Source of the DNA: Ascochyta rabiei | Taxonomy: Eukaryota; Ascomycota; Dothideomycetes; Pleosporales; Didymellaceae | Assembly (NCBI RefSeq): GCF_004011695.2 | Contig: NC_082407.1 | Span: forward strand, 2,046,001 to 2,110,000 | Direction of reading: 5' to 3' | Length of the DNA: 64,000 nt | Part shown: positions 21,021 to 31,958 of the stretch, piece after piece | How positions within the stretch are numbered: position 1 is the first letter of the stretch | Layout of the letters: the number at the start of each line of letters is the position of its first letter | The notes under the pieces: model-generated | What the model was told of the DNA's origin: nothing | The model's input: only the letters and a program-made list of their open reading frames with translations | The model's database searches: none | Made by a program: the position numbers and the translations under genes

Positions 21021-22648
21021 ATGGCTTCCTCCATCATTTATGAAGAGAGAGAAACCCCCACTCCTTATCTATCATCCACCAAGCTTGCAACTGGTGAGCG
21101 AAATACTGGGGCTATCGCTCCTGCTTCTCCAGCTATACCTCTGGCTACCTTAGGGAGTGACAAGCCCACATTATTCCGGCAAGAAGATGCTGTAGACACG
21201 CTGCAGAAATGGAATACCCCTCACATTAACATGTGGCGGGTGATGAGTTGTTGCGTGGTGTATTTTGGGAATGGAATCAATGATAGTGGTAAGAGCCTTT
21301 TTTAAAAGCCAGTCCTTCAACGGTGTCAACTGCCAGCCTGGCTGACATGCTTAAGCAACCGGTGCGCTCATTCCCTACATGGAGTCGTATTACCGCAAGG
21401 GACACGCCATCATGTCTTTGGTGTTCGTCGGTCAAGCGCTAGGTTTCGTCATTGCAGCATTCTTCAACAACCTGATCCTCCATAAAATCGGACGAGCGTG
21501 GATGTTGATGACCGCTGAAGCTGTTATCATCGTCGGCTACATTATTTTGGTCTGCATGCCCTCTTATCCGGCAGTAATTGTTGCGTAAGTAATCGCAGTT
21601 CTATTGTGCGGCTTAGCTTACAAAGTCAGTTTCTTCTTGCTCGGATACGGCGCGGCAATGACTTTGGCACTGAACAATGTCTTCTGTGCCAATCTACATC
21701 CACCATCTGCTGTCCTTGGCGCTGCACACGGAAGCTATGGTGTAGGCGGAATCGTGGCCCCGATCGTTGCTACGACAATGGTCTCAGCAGGCATCGTGTG
21801 GTCTCGCTTCTATCTGATGCCGCTCGGCCTTGCTTGCTTTGCGCTTGCTTTTGCTGGCTGGGCTTTCTGGGACTATGAAGAGCACACCGTAGAGACTACG
21901 TCTGAGCACGCTGAGACCAGGGCCGAAGCGGTCACCACCATGCAGGATCTTGAGCGAGCACTCAAAAACCGCGTCACGATCATCGGCGCCCTCTTTGTGT
22001 TCGCATATCAGGGTGCAGAAGTTGCGATTTCTGGCTGGATGATATCGTTTCTGATCAACTATCGAGACGGTGACCCGGCGAGCGTAGGATACGTTACCGC
22101 TGGATTTTGGGTAAGTGGTGATTTCCCAGTTCTGTGCCACCAGGCAGAATTTACCCGAATACTTATGTCGAACAGGGCGGTATCACGCTAGGTCGCTTCT
22201 TTCTCACTCACCTTGCTCCAATATTAGGCGAGCGTCTGTTTGTTGTTATTCTGATCTCTGGGACGACAGGCCTTCAGCTTCTCGCCTGGCTTGTGCCCAA
22301 TGTCATCACCAACGCTGTTGCCGTCTCCATTCTTGGACTGTTTCTCGGGCCCCTGTATCCGTGCGCCCAGACGGTCTTTTCAAGGCTCATACCACGTCAC
22401 GTCCAGACCACCGCAATGGGATTTATCAGCAGCGCAGGAAGCTCGGGTGGAGCTGTAGCGCCTTTCACAACTGGCCTGTTGGCGCAGGCTGTAGGAACAT
22501 TCGTTTTACAGTAAGTTGATGGCCTTCAAGTTTTTCTAAAAGACGTGAGAAAATACTGACAATTACTAGTCCTGTATGCATTGGTCTTTACATTTGCATG
22601 CTCGCGTGTTGGTTCGCATTACCTAAGGGCAGGAAGAGAACAGAGTGA
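21021..22648 (+). CDS. MFS transporter (FHS / bypass-of-stop-codon-6-like)
   Basis: Five exons are proposed: 21021-21288, 21356-21584, 21630-22110, 22176-22510 and 22570-22648, giving 463 aa (1392 nt). All introns are GT-AG, with GTAAG donors. A soluble N-terminus of about 70 residues precedes the first membrane segment (WRVMSCCVVYFGNGINDS), followed by about 10-12 hydrophobic segments and a GALIPYME loop typical of fungal fucose-permease-like MFS members. A basic C-terminal tail (KGRKRTE) ends the protein. The substrate is unknown. The start at 21021 is preferred over an upstream in-frame ATG (20973) because the extra 16 residues are hydrophobic and unlike the family's N-terminus. Only about 95 bp separates it from the transposon's target duplication, so its native promoter may have been displaced. 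Confidence 0.88.
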
Positions 22649-23139
22649 GTATACCGTACGCGCTTGAACGGAGTAAGCTACCGCTATCGGTGCGTAGCAC
22701 GCGTATCATGGACGAAGCAAGACAGTTGCAAGGTTGAACACTTAAGAATCTTGCTCAGTGTAGAGTGCTGTTGGACATTGCGGGCAGACTAGCTAGTTAA
22801 GTAGTAAAGTTACTCGCGCAGTTGACCTTTGCTCAGAACATTGTATTTGTATCAGTCTGTTCGTAAAATTGCCCATTTCATGCAACACTTCACGCCAGAG
22901 GACTAGGCTGAGGAATAACGCTCCAGCTCTTCCAGAACTAGCATTGCTGTTGAGAGATCGCGGGAATCCTTCTGCCTGCCAAACGCGCACATACGGCCTC
23001 CTAGCTGGCGAAAGCGTGTTTTATTGTTTCTCTAGTTCTTGTTCTATTTGATCCGAACTAGCAAATCTATATCTGTCTCTACTTCTGCCCATTTGCTTCC
23101 GCTCAGGAGATGCATTAGATGCATGCATATTCATCTCTA
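22649..23139. other. Intergenic region, no gene seen
   Basis: About 490 bp between two convergent units (the MFS gene and the SDR pseudogene). No conserved frame or structural RNA was recognised. Confidence 0.5.
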
Positions 23140-23711
23140 CTAATAACCCCTCACCTCGCCCTCGCAAACGACCTGCTTGCCGCCATGTGGCCTTTTAATT
23201 GTCTCGCCAAACACCTCGATTATGCCGTTACATGAATTATCGACCGTTACATTAGCTTGCTTAGTGCTGCAAGACTGAGCTCCCGTATTGCCAAGGTCAG
23301 TCTGCACCCAGCCTGGGTCTACTGCAATGGCATTGAGCCGATCATTTTTGCTGTTGATGCGAACTGTAAACTAATGCAACATCACTTTAGTGGGATTATA
23401 GGCTGCATCTGGGACTGCGGGTTGGTTTCTAGCCAACGTCAGCTAAGGACACAATAGAGTTTAGGGTTGGAGTTGGCATTGACGCATGTGATATGGCCAG
23501 CAGAGGATCTAATGGGCGCAAATATCGATTTTCTTAGCGATTTGCGCATCAGCTCCCGCGTAGCCTGGTAGAGAGCAAGGAAGCCGTAGACATTGGGGCC
23601 CATGTGGCCGCGAAGGTCGTCGAACTTGAGCTCAGCTACAGACGGCCAGACATAGAAGACCCCCGCATTCGCAATGACGATGTCAAGGTGCTTGGTGCCA
23701 TGCTCTTGCAA
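23140..23711 (-). pseudogene. Short-chain dehydrogenase fragment (norsolorinic-acid ketoreductase-like)
   Basis: The minus strand begins with LDIVIANAGVFYVWPSVAEL, carrying the SDR NAG motif. After a frame change it continues with DAAYNPTKVMLH, containing the catalytic YxxxK, then an in-frame TAG, then AIAVDPGWVQTDLGNTGAQ and a C-terminus ending EGEVRGY. The N-terminal TGxxxGIG cofactor motif is missing, because the 5' end runs directly into AT-rich transposon sequence at about 23712. One frameshift, one nonsense codon and the 5' truncation make it a pseudogene. The intact family reduces ketones in fungal secondary metabolism and detoxification. Confidence 0.8.
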
Positions 23712-24765
23712 CTTTTTTACGTTTATAACTAAGAATACTTTACTAGCTATATTAGCTAAGACTGTTCTATATTAAGCTAGAGCTTAAGACCTTTTAGCTC
23801 TTTAATACTAATAATACAATCCTAAGATCCTAGATTACTAATAAAAATAGGTTAGTTATAGATCTTATACCTATTAATAATTAGGTGTAACTACATATAA
23901 CGTACTCTACAGGCAAGTTAGACACATAGGCGAGTTGGACACTTAACTTCACACTAAAAATCACAATTCTTACACCTTAATATCTCTATAACTACATAAT
24001 AAAATTAGTTAAAAATTAAAATACTATGCTGCATGTATATAAAGATAAAGACTATAGAAGCGCTAAGCTTTCCTCCTATTAATGTAGAAGTTACTTAGTA
24101 AGATATAAAATACAGGGATTATTTTAGCGTACTTTTAAATACCTCTATATATACCTATAATAGAGCTTAGTGCTTTTAGACTCTTTATTTATATATAGAT
24201 GCAGCATAGATTTTAAATTTCTAGATAATTCTATTATGTGGTTGTAGAGGTATTAAGGTGTAAAAATTGTGATTTTTGGTGTGAATTTGAGTGTCTGACT
24301 CGCCTGTGTGTCTGACTCGCCTGTGGAGTACGTTACTAGTTTACTTGAGTTATAATCTAATCTTAGAATCCCTTAACAGTAATCTTAAAGGGTAGCTTTT
24401 AGATAGGAGTCCTAATTGCTACAGACACTAAGGAAGCAATTTTAAAATTTAAAAATAAAAATCCCTAAAGAGTGGAGTTATACACCTAGCCCTTAGTTTA
24501 ATAGAATAGAAGAAGTAAGAAAGTAGGGACTACTGAACAATAAAGATAGAAAGAGGTTAGATAGGTAATATGTGTTTAGGCCTAGGTAAGGTTGTCCCCC
24601 TAGGCAGAACTGTTTCCTATTAGTATTAAGTCTTCTTTAATATTTTCTTTAGCGTTAACATATTCTTTAGTATCTACTTAGATCTCTTAAACTTAAGGAC
24701 TAGTGCAATCTTTTGCGAAGTAACCTGCCTTACTACAATTAAAGTAGTTGCCTAGGGTCAGCTCT
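23712..24765 (-). pseudogene. LTR-retrotransposon gag relic
   Basis: AT-rich minus-strand sequence. At about 24748-24700 it reads YFNCSKAGYFAKDC, a CCHC zinc knuckle of Gag in which the first Cys and the His have become Tyr, both explained by RIP-type transitions. An acidic, Gln/stop-rich tail follows. No LTR was found. It carries the MITE at 23900-24333 and truncates the SDR gene on one side; on the other side it lies about 100 bp from the PP2A methylesterase stop codon. Boundaries are approximate. Confidence 0.55.
23900..24333. mobile_element. Fold-back MITE related to pogo B ends
   Basis: A 434-bp non-coding element flanked by TA (23898-23899 and 24334-24335). Almost the whole length is an imperfect inverted repeat with arms of about 190-200 bp. 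The tips read ACGTACTCYACAGG, the same as family B. They then diverge into two direct copies of an AGKCRAGTTRGACAC-like unit (left) and its inverse (right). Such elements are mobilised in trans by a matching transposase; a pogo-B-like one is the obvious candidate (inference). Confidence 0.85.
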
Positions 24766-24866
24766 CTTACAGGTGTAGAGTTTTGTGGACCTGCAGTGCA
24801 CAATCTATGTTTCTGTCTGCATCAAGACCACTGCGGAAAAGATACAGCACGGCATCCGGGACAGTC

Positions 24867-26031
24867 TCAAACCTTCTTGCCCTGCGCCAGGAGGTCGGAC
24901 ACCTTTGGAGGAAGCACAAGCGTGCTGCGGTCGTTGCGCTTGACAAACTCGACGATGGCTTCGGCAGTCTTCTCGGGCTGATCCTCCTGGAGGAAGTGGC
25001 CAGAGGCGGGGAAGACCTGGAGTTGAAATTTGCCTGTGAAGCATTAGACGAGCCGTATGCAATACCAGCCACTTAATCATCATACCCTGCATTTGCCCAA
25101 TCATCAGCTCCTTATCTAAGCGGTCCGTCCCGGCAAGCAATAGCAGTTTCGCTCCTTTGCCATTCAGGAATTTGGCGCTCATCCCTGAGAACCAGTTCTC
25201 CCAGTAGGCCTCGGTGCGAGACAGGTCTGTCCTCCACGCCCAGCGTCCGCCGGTGGGTGTTGGTATGAGCAGACTGGGCACACTCGCTCTCGCCGAGTCT
25301 GGGTTTCGAAGGGTGCGTGAGCGAACGTGCCAGTCGATGGCAGCGTCGAGCGTGTCGAAGAGCTTCGGTCGGGTGGCCAGATACGACTGCATGCTCTTAA
25401 GGGCTTCCATGGCACTTCCCTCGACGACATCTAGCACTGCGTATCCCAGTATTTTGTCGTCCAATAGATGCATGTTTGCGACATGTGTTACCACTGCACC
25501 GCCGAGACTGTGTCCGACGAGCACGAGCGAGGGCAGGTCTCCCCAGCCCATCTTCTGTTGCGTGAGAAGAAGCATGTCGACCATGTCACGGCCCAGCTGG
25601 TCGATGCTCAGGTTGTTGTCCACCGCCCCGCTCTTGTCCCAGACAACGCTGCCGTGCTCTCTTGCCTCTACCGCAAGTATACCAATTCCAGGCATGGCTC
25701 TGGTGATTTCCTTGGCTGCAAGTGCAAGGCTCATGGCAGAGCTCCCGGCGCCGTGGTGGAGGACCAGCAATGGCGATTGCAGGGACTTGGGCGGTGTGAA
25801 GTAGACATGGAACTTGGAGCGAGGCGCTTCCCGCTCGAGATGGAATTCCTGGGCGTAGTAGTCTGACCAGTGTATGGTAGGCGCCGGCCGCTGGGCGTGC
25901 GAAGGTCTCACGGTACCTGTGCTCGACATGGAACTCGCCGAGCCCGAGTCCTCTTCCTCTTCCATCAGCGGTTCTGGCGGCGGGAGCGAGGAGAGCTTCG
26001 TCTTTGCAAACGACTTGGCGAGGTCGGACAT
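24867..26031 (-). CDS. PPE1: Protein phosphatase 2A methylesterase 1
   Basis: Two exons are proposed, 25086-26031 and 24867-25033, with a 52-bp intron (25034-25085, donor GTATGA). They give 370 aa. The alpha/beta-hydrolase fold shows the oxyanion segment LLVLHHGAGSSAMS, nucleophile elbow GHSLGGA, the acid region VLDVVEGSAMEAL and the catalytic His in SGHFLQEDQPEKTA, all characteristic of PME-1. PME-1 removes the methyl ester from the C-terminal Leu of the PP2A catalytic subunit in the cytosol or nucleus. The start MSDLAKSFAKTKL is chosen over an ATG 14 codons upstream because it matches the usual family N-terminus. Without the short second exon the catalytic His would be lost. The gene is divergent from the DUF2417 gene; its 3' end lies next to transposon relics but it is intact. 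Confidence 0.92.
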
Positions 26032-26273
26032 GATGCAGTGATGGGACAGCGAGAGGGGGCTGTTTCCGTGCAAGCGCCCTAGATGCGAGGCAGGAGTCTA
26101 CATCACGGCCAGATCCCGAGTCCGCGACGTTGGACAGCTGAAGGAGGGGACCGCATGTGTGGAGACGCCTTATCGATTGCAGGGAAGAGCTTCCTGCCCG
26201 TCCTCCTCTACGGCCATGTCGCCACGACGAGGTTGCATGCCGCTGGCGCGAATCGTCTTCTCCTCCAGTGTGA

Positions 26274-26374
26274 GGCATCAACGGCATCAACGGCATCAAC
26301 GGCATCAACGGCATCAACGGCATCAACAGCATCAACAGCATCAACAGCATCAACAGCATCAACAGCATCAACAG
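26274..26374. repeat. 9-bp minisatellite in a divergent promoter
   Basis: About 11 tandem copies of a 9-bp unit: five to six of GGCATCAAC followed by about five of AGCATCAAC. It lies in the 660-bp gap between the PP2A methylesterase and the DUF2417 gene. It opens long but meaningless frames on both strands (Thr-Ala-Ser and Val-Asp-Ala repeats). Confidence 0.9.
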
Positions 26375-26691
26375 ACGCGCACAATGCACGATGCACCAAC
26401 ATCTTCGGCATGTGCGCTCTTGGTGCTGATGACTGTCCTGTGGGGGCGGAGCTGGATCGTTCTAGGCCGCGAACCCAACGATGCGCAGCCGGGATGGTAT
26501 CCGCCGCTGATGATGTCAATCGCATTAGCGGCCGCAGCTTGAACGAAACCAACTTGTCGCCTGCAACACCAGCCTCTCTCCCCTGCCTACTTGACAGAGC
26601 GTTGACGCTCTCCCTTTCGTCTTTCGTCCTATCTTCCGGCACTCTCTAATTCCCCAATCCACCCTCAGCTCTTCCCGAGCTAGCTCCCACG

Positions 26692-28452
26692 ATGAGCATG
26701 TGGAAAGGCAAAAAGGACGCGCAGAATGGCGACCAGCTGGAGCCTGAAGCACCGCAGGATGATGGAGCTTCTGGGCGGGCTTCAAGGAGAAGCTACGAGC
26801 CCTCAAGACGCACAGTCGAGCCTCGCGAGGAGCCCACTGAGCGCACAAGACTGCTCGATCGTCCCAGGCCCCCCAACGCCGACGGCTACCTCGACCCAGA
26901 TGACCCAGCTGTAAGAAGAGACCCCTCAAGCGGTGACATGGGTCAACACTAACATCCGTCAGGTATCGCCCTACAACCTGTGGACGGTGCGTGCTATGCG
27001 CTACCTGACCATCCTCTTTCTCATCATCACCTTCCTCTGGTGGGTCCTCCTGCTGGTCTCCGTCTTTGTCTCTCCTCCAGGCCTCTCCAGCCGTGGATCT
27101 GGATTCTTCGACTTTGCCTACACCTGCCTGACGCTCGGTAACCTCCTCGTGGTGACCATCTTCTTTGTCACTCCCGCCAAAGGCCTGCGCATCACCACAG
27201 CCATCATTGCTGTGCTTCTGGCCGTCGACATGATCATCATCCTGGCAGTACCGCGCCTCAGGCTCGAGGAGGGCTGGATCGGTATTGCGAGTGTCGTCTG
27301 GGCGCTGCTCATGTCCATTTGGTGTGTTCTAACCGACCGCGTCGTCGCCTATGGCAAGAAGGAGGAGGAGGAGCGTCTTACTGGCCGTCCCGAGTCCCGT
27401 CGTACGCTGAAGGAGTGGCTGGCTGTCCTGGCCGCAACCATCCTCACTGTCGTCTTCATCCTCATTGTCATCTTGATGACTGCCACTCTCGCCATCCGCT
27501 CGATTGATGCTGGGCTCAAGATGTACGGCGACCGCATCCTTGTAGATGGCGACAAGTACGCTGTCCACCTCGCCTGCGTCGGCAACGAGACCAACACCGC
27601 CGGTGACAAGGTCACAACCGTCCTCGTTGAAGCTGGCGAGAACCCTGTGGAGTACGACCTTGAGCACTGGGCATACGCAGCCTACAAGAACGAGACCATT
27701 GACCGCTACTGCTACTGGGTACGTTGCCAACCCAAATTTCACAAATGACTTACTGACCTTCTCAGGACCGCCCCGGTTACGCGTGGTCTGACAATGCTCC
27801 ATCCCCACACTCCGCAGGCATGTCTGCCGATGCGCTCTCCGAGGCACTTGCGAGGGCTGGCGAAGAGGGTCCCTGGATCCTGGTCTCTGCCGGAACCGGC
27901 AGCATCGTGTCGCGTATCTTCAGCTCTCGTCACATGAAGCAGGTCACTGGTCTGCTCATGATCGACCCCATGCACGAAGATCTCCTCCACCGCCTTGCCA
28001 GCCCCAGCCGTGGCTTCCTCCTGTGGGCATGGGGCATCATCTCCCCTCTCGGTACCGTTCGCCTCGCTGGCGCTCTGTTCAAGGGACGCACAAGCGCTGA
28101 CCGTGTCTACGGCCGCAGCGCATACCAGTCGGGCAAGTTTATCAAGGCCCAGCTGCAGGAGAATCTTGTTGCAGACTCGCTATCGAAGAACGAGGTTGTA
28201 TCTGCCAGGAACATCCAGAGCGCTGACACTCCACTTGCCATTGTCAGCAGTGGCATCGAGTGCCGCCGCGATTCCGAGTGGGAGCGTAAGCAAAAGGATC
28301 TGACCACGCTCACTGACAACCTCGTCAGCTGGGACATTGTCAAGAAGACCCCCCACGAGGTATGGCACACGCTCGAGGGACGTGAGCAGATGGAGAAGAG
28401 CCTGGCCAAGGTGGTCAAGGCTGCCCTCAAGACCAAGACGCCTGCCCAGTAG
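26692..28452 (+). CDS. Polytopic membrane protein with alpha/beta-hydrolase-like domain (DUF2417 type)
   Basis: Three exons are proposed: 26692-26910, 26963-27718 and 27766-28452, giving 553 aa. The N-terminal 75 residues are charged and disordered. About six hydrophobic segments follow between residues 85 and 270 (for example TILFLIITFLWWVLLLVSVF), with a KEEEERLTGRPESRRTL cytosolic loop. The C-terminal half has a hydrolase-like topology (DRPGYAWSDN, then PWILVSAGTGSIVSR, then LLMIDPMHED). This order matches the fungal DUF2417 family, predicted membrane proteins of unclear role. The usual GxSxG nucleophile elbow is not evident; SAGTGS sits in its place, so esterase activity should not be assumed. 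Introns are 52 and 47 bp with GTAAGA and GTACGT donors. Confidence 0.85.
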
Positions 28453-28866
28453 GTGTTCAAGTTCAGTGTCGAAGGACGATGAAGAATGCCAAGTTCGTTT
28501 CTTAACCGTTCGAAGCGAGTTTTCCTTCGCATACCCTGTCGCGAGTATGTTTTCATCTACAAGCACGTATTACCGTGTTCTGGTTCTGGTTCTGCTTCTG
28601 TCATGTATATACCTGACGATCTGCGCAATCCTAATGTCCATTGAACTCAATATATGCAAAGAGCACTGACAAGGTGATGCAACACCAATGAACGGATACT
28701 GTGAGTGAAGACGATTGTCAAAGCACCTTGGACCGACAAGACGTGTGATGCACACACACTTCGTACACTGAACTTAGTGGCTGTTGATGAGCACGGGCCC
28801 TCCGACCCCCGAGAATTCACATCGCAGCAACACCCCAATCGCACCAGCAGCGCCTACACATCCACA

Positions 28867-29679
28867 ATGATCTGCCGAACCTGCCTGCGGGCCGCCCGCG
28901 TACCCAGCGCTCCTGCGCGACGCTTCCTCTCGAGCTCCCCTGCGCTGAACAACGCAACCCCCATCTCCTCCGCTTCCGCTCCAACACCGCGCCAGGGCAG
29001 TCCAACATCGTCTCACACACCGCCCGCCGCAACCTCGAGCTCGGCCGCACAGCCTTTCAGCGCGCCTCTCACACCGAAGCCAAGCCCCGCGATCGAGAAG
29101 AACGCGGCTAAGGTCGCAGAGAAGAAGCCAACACCGCTCGTCAAGAGCAGCGTACCCGCGGGCACGCCACTGAAGGGGCTGAACTTTGAGAAGAACAAGC
29201 AGGATCCTGTCGCGCTGGCGGACGACGAATACCCGAGCTGGTTATGGACGATCCTGCAACGGCAGGAGGACAAGGGAGACGTGGGGGCTATGGGCGATCT
29301 ATTCTGTACGTTGCACCTTGCAGACCTCGATCGCAGAACGCAGTGTCCAGAGCTCTTCCATCTTACGACAGGATGAACTCAAGGAGCCCCAGAAGCATTT
29401 GCGAAGAAGAAGAAACAATTGCTAACGCGCCCAACAGCGAAGAGTAAGAAGCAGCGTCGACTGGCCGCAAAGCGTCTGCGCAAGGAACAGGCCATGAACC
29501 CAGAACTTCTCGCACCCAAGATCCCCATCTACGAGCAGACCATCGATCTTCCTGCCGGAGACGGCAGTGTGGAGGGCGCAGTCGAGGCCGCCGGCGCACG
29601 AGGCGAGCTGACCAAGGCAATGCGGAATAAGAGGCGGGCCGCCATCAAGGAGGGCAATTTCCTCAAGGCCATGGGATAG
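28867..29679 (+). CDS. Mitochondrial large-subunit ribosomal protein mL54
   Basis: Two exons are proposed, 28867-29305 and 29438-29679 (132-bp intron with GCTAAC branch site), giving 226 aa. The N-terminus is rich in Arg, Ala and Ser and lacks acidic residues (MICRTCLRAARVPSAPARRF), a mitochondrial import signal. A Pro/Ser-rich linker follows. The conserved block near residues 97-125 (PAGTPLKGLNFEKNKQDPVALADDEYPSWLW) is the mL54/MRPL37 signature, listed here by position and key words: GT-LKGLN, DPVAL, EYPxWLW. The C-terminus is basic (NKRRAAIKEGNFLKAMG). The intron splits the SKSKKQRR region. It acts in the mitochondrial ribosome. Confidence 0.88.
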
Positions 29680-29956
29680 AGCCGTCTCGAGATACGAGCG
29701 GCGGCGTTTGTCGGCCGTCACGAGTGTATATTACGTTGTTATTGTAAAGCTACAGAGCGATGCACACACACCTTGTACTACACGAGTCCAATGGAAACCA
29801 GACATATCCGCCTCCAGGCGTTGGCGAGAAACTGAACAAACCACTGTGGAAAAAAAGAGAATTCTATATCAAGTCTGGAACTCGAGACGGCCTCAGCTCG
29901 TGACGAAGAACAGAGCGTTTGGTCCACGCCTAGAATATGTGCATTCTCCGTGGTTG

Positions 29957-30765
29957 ATTGATTGATAGATTGATTGATTGATTAGTTGAGACCTCGGGTG
30001 AGATGCCACGGACTACCGGAATACAGTCGGTCGTCACACACGCTACGCTACGCTACACTACACTACACTACACTACACTACACTACACTACACTACACTA
30101 CACTACACTACACTACACTACACTACACTACACTATACCACACAACACAGCGTTCATGCACCGTCGATCTACACACCCATGCCCGCCTTCCCAGCGACGC
30201 ATCGTTCTGCACCTTCTTACCTCACCTCACCTCACCTCACCTCACCTCACCGCACCGCACTGCACCGCACGCTACCCCCAGCCTTCCCATCTCAGCGCTA
30301 CAACACAGCTACGACATGCGCCGAACCACCGCCAAAAAATAATAATAATAAAAAGCGGATTCAACACGTGCTAAGGAAGGGCGTATGCAGTGTCCCGTAC
30401 ATTCTTGTCTGCGCAGATGCAGATGCAGATACAGATACAGATACATCCACGCGTCACGCGACGCTGGTCTCTGGATGCGAGGTAGGTAGCTGCGTGGGCG
30501 GGATGTGCAGAGTACAAAGACGCGTGGTGTTTGGGATAGTGAGCGGGTTGGGGGTGGGGGAAGGTGGGGAGGTGTTTTTTTTTGGGGGCTGTGCTGTGTT
30601 GTGCTGTTTAGATGTATACATACGTACGTACGTACATGATGATGGGTATAGTGCGTATCGAACAGCGCGAACGGGTACAACCTAGTAAACACAAATAGTG
30701 TAGTAGTGTATAGTATCGCATAGTATAGCGTAGTATAGTATAGTATAGCGTAGTATAACACCATC
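29957..30765. repeat. Microsatellite-rich intergenic tract
   Basis: Between mL54 and the next gene lie TGAT repeats (about 29957-29985), about 19 copies of CTACA (about 30042-30136), CTCAC repeats (about 30220-30255), CAGATG/CAGATA repeats (about 30415-30443), CGTACGTA (about 30620-30635) and AGTATAGCGT-type repeats (about 30690-30755). No gene was recognised in 29680-31106. The long frames here are artefacts of the repeats. Confidence 0.85.
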
Positions 30766-31106
30766 CACCCACCACCGAGTTCATAGCGTCATGAGCAACA
30801 AAAAGGAAAGGGAAAGAAAGCCATGTCCCAGCAGACGTGAGTGTGGATCCCTGAAGACAAAGTAGAGAAGACGCTGGGGTGGCACGTGTGGTCTGGTATG
30901 GTATGGGGATTATGAGAGAGAGTGAAGAAGCGAAAACCAAGGACGCGGGAGGAGGAGCTGGCTAGCAGGCCAAATATACACAAAGAAAAAGAGAGGGAGC
31001 CTCGAACGTCGAGTCTCGAGGAGGGAGTGTCTAGAGGTGTGGTATCGTAGCGTAGCATGGTGTAGCAACAAACAACAGAGGACGAAGGAACGACGAGTAA
31101 TAGTGT

Positions 31107-31958
31107 CTAGATCCACGCCATGCGCGGCGGCGCAATCAAAGCGCTAAACAACGGCTGGATCTCCGCCATGTACTCGGCCGCGCAAAACGCAGCCAGCCCG
31201 CGCCGCTGCATCAGCTCGACGTCGGCCTGCTCCTCGGCGCTGCGCGCCACGCCACTGAACTCCTCGACTGCCTCGTTGAGCTGCTCCAGCTCCGCCCCGA
31301 ACGGGTGCGCTTCCGCTTCCTCGGAAATGGTGGCCGCAGCGAATATGTCCAGGCTGGAGCGCTGCTCGCGTACGGAGCCTAGCGAGCCTAGCGAGCTCAT
31401 CGATGCCCCCCGCATGCTGAGGTTCTGCATGGAGCGCTTCTGCGCGAGCTGCACGTGGGCGCGTTTGCTGTGCGAGACGGCGCGCTGGGGGAGTGCAGGG
31501 ACGGGCTCGGTGGGCTCTTCCCTGACTTTGCTGAGCGAGTTGGTCGAGGCGGATTTGCGGAGCTGCTTGCCGTTGGGCGCGGGGAAGTAGCCGGAGAGAT
31601 GGTTCGGGGTCGGCGAGGTGGGCGACGAACCTACCGAGGAGGCATCGGTGAGTGTGGAGCGGGAGCCTTGCGATGAGGCGCGCGAGCGGCCGGAGATGCT
31701 GTGGTCTGAGTCGTCGGCGGACGAGTGGGTCGATGTTGGCGACGAGACGTTGCGCATGGCGGTCAAGTCCATGCTGGCAAGATCCGGGGCGTCGTAGACA
31801 AGTGTGTTTGTTGTGGAAAGCAGAGCAATGGGCAGCGAGATCTGGTTGCGGTCGATTTGCAGAGTTGGGTTCTTGACACTCTTGCTATGAGATGGTGTTG
31901 TCTTCTCAGGCGCTTCGGTACGCTTCATGCGCTTGGTCATGGCGCGAGCGAGAGACAT
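31107..31958 (-). CDS. Uncharacterised Ser-rich protein
   Basis: A single-exon frame of 283 aa starting MSLARAMTKRMKR. A conserved-looking N-terminal segment (about residues 35-68: IDRNQISLPIALLSTTNTLVY) is followed by a long Ser/Thr-rich low-complexity region (70-190). A C-terminal helical, acidic block (about 215-283) ends near EYMAEIQPLFSALIAPPRMAW. No signal peptide, membrane segment or catalytic motif is visible. I do not recognise a named family. The reading frame has normal codon use and good length, and its two structured ends flanking a disordered middle look like a real protein. Confidence 0.65.
   Translation of the reverse strand: MSLARAMTKRMKRTEAPEKTTPSHSKSVKNPTLQIDRNQISLPIALLSTTNTLVYDAPDLASMDLTAMRNVSSPTSTHSSADDSDHSISGRSRASSQGSRSTLTDASSVGSSPTSPTPNHLSGYFPAPNGKQLRKSASTNSLSKVREEPTEPVPALPQRAVSHSKRAHVQLAQKRSMQNLSMRGASMSSLGSLGSVREQRSSLDIFAAATISEEAEAHPFGAELEQLNEAVEEFSGVARSAEEQADVELMQRRGLAAFCAAEYMAEIQPLFSALIAPPRMAWI

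Noticed and set aside
26083..26649. 188-codon plus-strand frame and overlapping minus-strand frame
   Set aside because: Both are opened by the 9-bp minisatellite and contain only Thr-Ala-Ser or Val-Asp-Ala repeats.
29986..30374. Thr/Leu/His/Tyr-rich frames
   Set aside because: They are translations of CTACA and CTCAC microsatellites.
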